From positions 39,034 through 103,033 of the forward strand of contig NZ_JAQBNR010000064.1 in assembly GCF_028288465.1 (NCBI RefSeq): DNA of 64,000 nucleotides, given 5' to 3'. Shown in pieces: positions 59,027-64,000 of this stretch; positions within the stretch are counted from its first letter, which is position 1; every line of letters starts with the position of its first letter. The notes under the pieces were generated by a model. It searched no databases and was not told the origin of the DNA. It saw nothing but the letters and a program-made list of their open reading frames with translations. Position numbers and translations under genes: made by a program. This DNA is from Ferruginibacter sp. GTDB lineage: Bacteria > Bacteroidota > Bacteroidia > Chitinophagales > Chitinophagaceae.

Positions 59027-59041
59027 AAAAACTTCAGACAT

Positions 59042-59077
59042 AAAAAAAGTGCAACATTGAATGTTGCACTTTTTTTA
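59042..59077. terminator. Bidirectional terminator after gcvP
   Basis: A stem of about 16 bp joins AAAAAAAGTGCAACAT with ATGTTGCACTTTTTTT, loop TGA. It has A/T runs on both sides and serves the convergent genes gcvP and 59155-59424. Confidence 0.9.
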
Positions 59078-59154
59078 TAAATATAGTTGAGGTCAGATTG
59101 TATTGAATAAAAATGCCCTTAATAAATTTAAAACCAGTAGTAAGCTTTTAAAAA

Positions 59155-59424
59155 CTATACAGCCACAGCTTGTTTTGGCAATGTGATGCGGTTAAATTCT
59201 GCACCGCTGAATATCTTAGCCAGTTTGTTATCATGCGATTCTTTCCATTCCTTAATGTTGGTTTCAGAAACAATGCGCCAAAAGTTTTTAGATTTCAAAT
59301 CTTCATAATCCGCCGACTGAACAAAAATACCAAGGATAGTATTTCTTTTCTTAAATTCAATTTTTACCGGGTTTTTAGCCAGGTGGCCACCTTCAATAAA
59401 TTTTGCAATTACATCGTTTATCAT
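59155..59424 (-). CDS. Small conserved hypothetical protein (89 aa)
   Basis: I start it at ATG 59424 (MINDVIAKFIEGGHLAKNPV), because a perfect -7 box lies 14 nt before it, although the frame is open to 59523. The 89-aa chain is charged, without signal peptide or membrane segment: VKIEFKKRNTILGIFVQS, KNFWRIVSETNIKEW, AKIFSGAEFNRITLP. The alternation suggests a small alpha/beta domain. I do not recognise a family. It is monocistronic and ends before the shared terminator. Confidence 0.7.
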   Translation of the reverse strand: MINDVIAKFIEGGHLAKNPVKIEFKKRNTILGIFVQSADYEDLKSKNFWRIVSETNIKEWKESHDNKLAKIFSGAEFNRITLPKQAVAV

Positions 59425-59438
59425 AATTAAAATTTTTG

Positions 59439-59446
59439 CAAATGTA
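59439..59446 (-). promoter_or_regulatory. -7 box TACATTTG of the 89-aa gene
   Basis: A perfect TAnnTTTG box on the minus strand ends 14 nt before the ATG at 59424 and supports that start over the longer frame. A -33 box is not evident. Confidence 0.6.
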
Positions 59447-59534
59447 GGCTTTTTCAGGCGGACCTGGTGAAGTATTAAAATGTAATATGTAACATGCCTG
59501 CCAATAAGCAAGCTAGGTCGCATTTATGTTAGTG

Positions 59535-60095
59535 TTAATTTAAAAGATGTTCCAAACCCAATTCAGGATTTTTCCCTTTTACACTTGTAAAGAAAGTAAG
59601 TATTTTGTTGTAATCTGCCGCTTCATCATCCGTTGTAAAAAAGAGAGGAGCAAATCGAAATTCTTTATGTTCAAAATCAAACGCAAGCATTACTATGGGC
59701 ACGTTGGCTTTTTTGGCAATGTGATAAAACCCGGTTCTCAGCCTGTCAACTTTTTTTCGTGTCCCCTCAGGTGACAATGCTATAGCAAAGGATTCATTTT
59801 GAATAAACATTTCCGCCACCTGGTCTACAAAATTATTTTTATTAAAGCGGTCAACGGGCACGCCCCCGGCTTGGCGAAATAAAAAACCAAATGGAGGTTT
59901 AAACAATTCCTGTTTGGCTATAAACTTAATATGCTTCAGTTTTAAAACGCTTCTAAAAGCAAAACCCATAAAAACATCCGAACTGCTGGTATGCGGCCCA
60001 ACAACCATGATAAACTTTTTTAAATCCTTCGGCACCGGTCCTGTAGCTTTCCACCCGGTTAATTTGAGATAAATTTTAAAGAAATAATGCAGCAT
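59535..60095 (-). CDS. 1-acyl-glycerol-3-phosphate acyltransferase-like (PlsC family)
   Basis: The 186-aa protein has the acyltransferase motif GPHTSSSDVFMG (HxxxxD, ~33-44), the glycine-phosphate binding region FRQAGGVPVDRFNKNNF, and the SPEGTRKKVDRLRTGFYHIA block (~107-126). It is shorter than classical PlsC and resembles the small soluble branch found in Bacteroidota, possibly for lipid A or ornithine-lipid acyl transfer. It is probably peripheral to the inner membrane. The neighbouring hypothetical gene is on the same strand. Confidence 0.88.
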   Translation of the reverse strand: MLHYFFKIYLKLTGWKATGPVPKDLKKFIMVVGPHTSSSDVFMGFAFRSVLKLKHIKFIAKQELFKPPFGFLFRQAGGVPVDRFNKNNFVDQVAEMFIQNESFAIALSPEGTRKKVDRLRTGFYHIAKKANVPIVMLAFDFEHKEFRFAPLFFTTDDEAADYNKILTFFTSVKGKNPELGLEHLLN

Positions 60096-60395
60096 CTATT
60101 TTTTTATTGGACTGCTGCAAGATAAGCTCATTTATTAGTTGCAAATGGATGTTATTAACCAGCGGGTATAATATCAACCATGTTTCTAAAGCTATTGGCC
60201 GCATTTTACTGATTAAATAGCGTAAAATTGTTCTAAACGGGGCCAGGGCCAGGCGATTATCTTAAAATGGCAAGTTATTCCAACAGGAAATGACTTGGTT
60301 TTCAGCGTTCAACATACTATCTGTAGTATTTCTGTATTATTTAAAATAAAAAGTTATATTTGCATCCTAATTTAATACAATACAATTTTTAAAAA
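60096..60395. other. 300-bp gap with the cold-shock gene promoter
   Basis: No gene is seen. A perfect -7 box TATATTTG lies at 60355-60362, 33 bp before the start of the cold-shock gene, giving a leader of about 25 nt. This is much shorter than the E. coli cspA leader, so no cold-box RNA switch is expected. A short GGCCAG doublet near 60243 is the only other feature. Confidence 0.6.
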
Positions 60396-60593
60396 ATGGA
60401 CAAAACACTAGGCACCGTTAAGTTTTTCAATTCTGAAAAAGGATTCGGTTTTATCAAGCATGATGATTCTAACAAAGAAACTTTCGTACATGTTAGCGGA
60501 TTAATCAATGACATCAAAGAAGGAGACCATGTAGAATTCGACCTGCAGGAAGGTAAAAAAGGTTTAAATGCCGTTAACGTTAAATTGATCTAA
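60396..60593 (+). CDS. Cold-shock domain protein
   Basis: The 65-aa protein is a single cold-shock domain. RNP1 is KGFGFIKHD and RNP2 is ETFVHVSGL, both with their aromatic residues. It binds single-stranded RNA/DNA and keeps transcripts open. Length and motifs are standard (GTVKFFNSEKGFGFI, HVEFDLQEGKKGLNAVNVK). It has its own promoter with a short leader and a strong terminator behind it. Confidence 0.97.
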   Translation: MDKTLGTVKFFNSEKGFGFIKHDDSNKETFVHVSGLINDIKEGDHVEFDLQEGKKGLNAVNVKLI

Positions 60594-60626
60594 TAGAACA
60601 TATTGATCTTTGTTAATAAAGGTATC

Positions 60627-60655
60627 GGGCTGCTAATTTTAGCAGCCCTTTTTTT
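60627..60655 (+). terminator. Terminator after the cold-shock gene
   Basis: GGGCTGCTAA (60627-60636) pairs perfectly with TTAGCAGCCC (60639-60648), followed by T7. Confidence 0.92.
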
Positions 60656-60769
60656 ATGAGTTGTTTTAAAGAATGGTTGCATATTAATCTTGTCCATGCT
60701 TAAAAATTATGAAGTAGAATTAAGGTAATCTGGCAAATTAGGCTTACACGAAAACACCAGCTATCATAA

Positions 60770-62125
60770 TTACATATTAAAAGGCCATTGCGATTTCAAT
60801 TTTGCCATTATAAGATATACAGTGAGCCCGCTGCCAAATACCAGCAAAAAAGAAAACATAATAGTAAAGCCAGTAGCATAAAAGATAAATAACCACATCG
60901 CAATCGCCAGTACAACCGGCAGCGGATAGAGCGGCATTTTATACGGCAGGTTAGCTGTTCCATTTCTTTTTCTTAACAACACCACACCCGCAGCCTGGCC
61001 AATAAACTGCACCATGATCCGCATGGCCAATATTCCATCAATGATGTGTTTCATTTTAAAAGACAAGCTGAATATAAAGGCTAAACCAGCCAACACCAAC
61101 AATGAGATGTAGGGGAAATTTTTTGTTGGATGCAGTCTACCAAAAACTTTAAAAAAAGCGCCGTCAATAGCTGCCGCATAAGGCACACGGGAATACCCCA
61201 GCATTACTGCGAAAAGTGAAGAGAGTGCCACCCATAAAATCATTACTGTACCTGCCTTCGCCGCTGTTGCCCCGTACAATCTTTCCAAAAATGTACTTAC
61301 TACAAAATTGTTTTGCCCTGTGTCCTGCCATGCTTTTATTTCCTGCCAGGATATTACACTGCTTACACTCATATTCATTGCCAGGTACAATACTGCTATT
61401 CCAATCACCGAAATAAACATGCTGCGGGGAATATTCTTTCCGGGATTTTTTATCTCCCCACCTAAATGGCAAACGTTGTAATAACCAAGGTAACTGTAAA
61501 TGGTTTTAACACAAGCCTGGCCGAATCCAAAAGATAATAGTTGCCCCCAGCTAAAATCACTGTTGATATGCTGTAGCGGTTGCAATATATTTCCATGCAC
61601 AATGCCACCAATAATGATCCAACCCAAAGTCAGTAACACACCTGTCCACAGCAGCACACCAATTTTGCCAATACTATCAATTTTACGGTATAACAAAAAG
61701 GTGATTAAAACAATTACCGCACCTGATACCGCTTTTGCCTTCCAGTCTTCCAAATGTACCAGGTATCCAAGGTACTGGGAAAATCCAATAGCCGCAGAGG
61801 CTGCTACCAGTGGCGCTTGTATAACAGTCTGCCATACGTATAAAAAACTCATTAGTTTCCCCATTCCATTCTTTCCATAGGCTTCTTTCAAAAAATTATA
61901 ACTGCCGCCCGCTAAAGGATAGGCTGCACCAAGCTCACTCCATATCATAGCATCTACCAGCGAAAGCAAAGCGCCGGCAATCCAGGCATATAAAAACATG
62001 CCGCCCATTAATCCCATTACAATCGGTAAGGTTACAAAGGGGCCGATACCCACCATATCGATCATATTCAAAACTGTAGAATGAAAAAGCCTCAGCCGGC
62101 GCTGTAGTGAAGAAGTTGCTGCCAT
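60770..62125 (-). CDS. APC-superfamily amino acid permease
   Basis: The 451-aa protein has about twelve membrane segments. IGPFVTLPIVMGLMGGMFLY (helix 1) and the broken-helix glycine motif are the APC fold. SELGAAYPLAGGSYNFLKEA, YNVCHLGGEIKNPGKNIPRS and MLGYSRVPYAAAIDGAFFKV match the amino acid/polyamine family. It imports or exchanges amino acids at the inner membrane with unknown specificity. It is a single gene. Confidence 0.9.
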   Translation of the reverse strand: MAATSSLQRRLRLFHSTVLNMIDMVGIGPFVTLPIVMGLMGGMFLYAWIAGALLSLVDAMIWSELGAAYPLAGGSYNFLKEAYGKNGMGKLMSFLYVWQTVIQAPLVAASAAIGFSQYLGYLVHLEDWKAKAVSGAVIVLITFLLYRKIDSIGKIGVLLWTGVLLTLGWIIIGGIVHGNILQPLQHINSDFSWGQLLSFGFGQACVKTIYSYLGYYNVCHLGGEIKNPGKNIPRSMFISVIGIAVLYLAMNMSVSSVISWQEIKAWQDTGQNNFVVSTFLERLYGATAAKAGTVMILWVALSSLFAVMLGYSRVPYAAAIDGAFFKVFGRLHPTKNFPYISLLVLAGLAFIFSLSFKMKHIIDGILAMRIMVQFIGQAAGVVLLRKRNGTANLPYKMPLYPLPVVLAIAMWLFIFYATGFTIMFSFLLVFGSGLTVYLIMAKLKSQWPFNM

Positions 62126-62328
62126 TAAAATAATTAAGAACGGAAATTACAATTTAGCAGCGACAAAATAATTTGCGTGTATTGTGTAAATCAGGTAAAC
62201 ATAAAAGCAGATAATGGAAAATACAACGAACGGTAAGGCTATAAAAACAAACAGCTCCCCTCTGGAAGCCTGCTTGTTTACGGAATCATTAATAATCGAA
62301 AACAAATATTAAATATATTATGCAACAT

Positions 62329-62856
62329 TTACCAGCTATTGCTGAATGCTTTGTTGAAGTCTTGAAAGTTTTGTGTTTTGTAAGCGTTTTCACCAAAAAA
62401 TTTAAGCGGTGTTTCTATTTCGCTTGCTTTTAAATATCCCGCAAGTGGCGCTGGCTGAGCCTTCATATCAGCAACAAATACTGTTGTAGGAAAACTTAAT
62501 TGTCCGTAACATAAATAAACGGCCAACTCATTTACTTTATTTAGCTTGCTGTATCCATATTTTTTACCATTCCATTCCAGTGAGTCTTTTTGTTCTGCAT
62601 CCAGTTTCACGGCATAATAATGTTCATTAATATAAGAAACTACTTTTTCATTACTGTAGGTTTGCCTGTCCATTACTTTACACCAGCCACACCAGTTGGT
62701 ATACACATCAACCAATATTGGTTTGGGATTTTTGCTGTATGCTTCCTGTAGCTGGGCTACGGTAAGCCACTGCACTTTTTCTTTGTTTTTAGGAATAAAA
62801 GAAACACTTATAAAAAACAAAACAACGATAATTATAAAACCGGTAACCTTTTGCAT
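62329..62856 (-). CDS. Thioredoxin-fold protein with CGWC motif (periplasmic)
   Basis: The 175-aa protein has an N-terminal anchor (VTGFIIIVVLFFISVSFI). The thioredoxin fold follows, with the redox motif in VDVYTNWCGWCKVMDRQTY (~49-67) and the cis-Pro loop in GQLSFPTTVFVAD. It resembles the DsbD-gamma/DUF255 set, which passes electrons in the periplasm. It is divergent from ubiX by 44 bp. No DsbD-like partner is nearby. Confidence 0.85.
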   Translation of the reverse strand: MQKVTGFIIIVVLFFISVSFIPKNKEKVQWLTVAQLQEAYSKNPKPILVDVYTNWCGWCKVMDRQTYSNEKVVSYINEHYYAVKLDAEQKDSLEWNGKKYGYSKLNKVNELAVYLCYGQLSFPTTVFVADMKAQPAPLAGYLKASEIETPLKFFGENAYKTQNFQDFNKAFSNSW

Positions 62857-62900
62857 ACAATAATTGTTTAGTAGCTTACACCATCACATAACGACGAAAA

Positions 62901-63473
62901 ATGCATAAAATTGTTGTAGCCATTACAGGGGCGAGCGGATCAGTTTATTCGAAGGTTTTATTAGACAAATTACTAACCATAAAAGATCAGTGGAGCGATC
63001 TCTCAGTAATTTTAACAGAAAATGCCAAAGCTGTTTGGAAGACTGAAATGGACAATGAAGGGTATAACAATTACCCGGTAAAAATGCATACGTCGATGGA
63101 TTTCATGGCGCCATTCGCTTCCGGTTCCGGTCAGTATGATATTATGATTATTATTCCCTGCAGTATGGGCACGCTCGGAAGAATTGCCGGCGGGATCAGC
63201 AATGACCTTATTTCCCGGGCGGCAGATGTTATTTTAAAGGAAAGAAGAAAATTGATTTGTGTTGTAAGGGATACACCCTACAACCTGGTTCATATCCGCA
63301 ATATGGAAACCCTTACCCTGGCAGGAGGTATTATCTGCCCTGCTACGCCATCGTTTTACAGCAAACCGACTACAATTGAAGAAGTAGCCGCAACGGTTGT
63401 TGACCGGGTGCTTGATATAGCCGGTCTTACAATAAACACCTATCGCTGGGGAGAATATGAAAGCGCGGAATAA
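62901..63473 (+). CDS. ubiX: Flavin prenyltransferase UbiX
   Basis: The 190-aa enzyme joins dimethylallyl phosphate to FMN to make the prenylated cofactor of UbiD-type decarboxylases. KIVVAITGASGSVYSKVLLD, IIPCSMGTLGRIAGGISNDL, ICVVRDTPYNLVHIRNM and PATPSFYSKPTTIEEV are all present. Its partner UbiD is not in the window. In Bacteroidota it serves menaquinone or aromatic metabolism. Confidence 0.95.
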   Translation: MHKIVVAITGASGSVYSKVLLDKLLTIKDQWSDLSVILTENAKAVWKTEMDNEGYNNYPVKMHTSMDFMAPFASGSGQYDIMIIIPCSMGTLGRIAGGISNDLISRAADVILKERRKLICVVRDTPYNLVHIRNMETLTLAGGIICPATPSFYSKPTTIEEVAATVVDRVLDIAGLTINTYRWGEYESAE

Positions 63474-63494
63474 ACAATACGGAAAGCATACAAA

Positions 63495-63522
63495 AAAGAG
63501 CAGCACTCACATGCGGCTCTTT
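63495..63522. terminator. Terminator between ubiX and the LolA-like gene
   Basis: AAAGAGC-a-GC pairs with GC-g-GCTCTTT across an 8-nt loop, with one internal mismatch. It lies between the two convergent genes. Confidence 0.65.
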
Positions 63523-63542
63523 GAAAAACTCCAGTAACATAA

Positions 63543-64000
63543 TTATCTCAGGTCTACCACTTCAGCGCCCGGATATTTCTTGGCATCAAATACAAATTGA
63601 GTGTCATTCACTGGGGCAGTGGTGTTCATACCTGTAACGGAATAGGTAAATTTATTGCCTGTTTTTTCAAACACCTTGGTGCTGCTGATAATTTGACTTG
63701 CCTTATCTACATACACCAGTACCTTAAAAAATGGCTTGCTTTTATCAATGGGTGTTAATTCAATTTCCTGTACTTTTTTGCCCCCTACTGTCTTCTCCTG
63801 GTTCAGTTTATACAAAAAATCTTTGTCGTAAAAATTGGTAAATATCTTTTGCGGAGTAAGGCTGTTAGCCGAAGGATCAACTTTTGTAATAGTCACTTCG
63901 TTGGCACTTCTATCATAAGTAGATATGTTGCTGCCATCGCAAAAAATTTCCTGGCCTGTAATACTTACCCGGTATTTATTGCCTTTCATATACACAATAC
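63543..64000 (-). CDS. LolA-like outer-membrane lipoprotein carrier protein (C-terminal part)
   Basis: The frame runs off the right edge, so the N-terminus with the signal peptide is missing. The GTG at 63995 is not a start. The visible ~150 residues show the LolA half-barrel: VYMKGNKYRVSITGQEIFCD, SNISTYDRSANEVTITKVDP, then the F-rich strand region ending NDTQFVFDAKKYPGAEVVD. LolA carries lipoproteins through the periplasm to the outer membrane. Bacteroidota also keep LolA-like paralogues with unknown roles, so the exact role is not certain. Confidence 0.85.
   Translation of the reverse strand, partial: IVYMKGNKYRVSITGQEIFCDGSNISTYDRSANEVTITKVDPSANSLTPQKIFTNFYDKDFLYKLNQEKTVGGKKVQEIELTPIDKSKPFFKVLVYVDKASQIISSTKVFEKTGNKFTYSVTGMNTTAPVNDTQFVFDAKKYPGAEVVDLR

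Overview
The window looks like chromosomal DNA of a free-living, low-to-mid GC member of the Bacteroidota, most likely family Chitinophagaceae. This is inferred from protein style and was not checked by a search. Four signs support it. The primary sigma factor is the short Bacteroidota type (about 290 aa, starting MRQLKITK). Most starts lack a Shine-Dalgarno sequence. Many genes have a Bacteroidota-type -7 box (TAnnTTTG), several of them only a few bases before the start codon. Typical families of the phylum are present: DUF5777 barrel, UpxY-like NusG paralogue, ECF sigma plus barrel pairs, and a Tat-signal superoxide dismutase. I see no prophage, insertion sequence, CRISPR array, rRNA or tRNA. 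Most of the window is a housekeeping mosaic of short operons separated by clear hairpin terminators.

Layout. 0-6 kb: tail of an alpha-oxoamine synthase, a 42-aa membrane protein, a CLC-F-type fluoride antiporter with a fluoride riboswitch and promoter box in front of it, a thioredoxin-like protein, an MBL hydrolase and a sialate O-acetylesterase. 6-7.3 kb: a lone UpxY/RfaH-like antiterminator with a 600-bp AT-rich leader that holds a nested hairpin. 7.3-18.9 kb: RNA modification and translation genes (rlmN, two pseudouridine synthases, rimM, rpsP), a Spy-like protein, a 1-Cys peroxiredoxin and an Rrf2 regulator divergent across one palindrome, dinB, and a large TPR/transglutaminase protein. 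19-25 kb: a lipoprotein, then a four-gene envelope cluster (haem-c lipoprotein, OB-fold protein, YceI, DUF5777), then an ECF sigma gene overlapping an inner-membrane/outer-barrel fusion gene. 25-32.6 kb: ffh, the primary sigma gene, START-like protein, LptF/G permease, SodA-like enzyme, M20 dipeptidase.

32.8-39.4 kb holds the most interesting block. It contains an esterase, a RimK-like ATP-grasp ligase, a GCS2 carboxylate-amine ligase, a class I glutamine amidotransferase, a second and divergent ATP-grasp-like protein, and an all-helical protein. Together these look like an uncharacterised amide-bond-forming pathway that would make a small peptide-like metabolite or tag.

39.4-64 kb: a DsbA-like protein with one cysteine, clpB, a serine hydrolase, queG, and a second ECF sigma/barrel-fusion pair. 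An ABC-2 permease follows, then an Xre-RES toxin-antitoxin pair translationally joined to folK and followed by a deoxynucleoside kinase. The rest includes an MFS exporter, an oxidoreductase, a Tat-type MBL enzyme, gcvP, a cold-shock gene, an APC permease, ubiX, and a LolA-like protein cut by the window edge.
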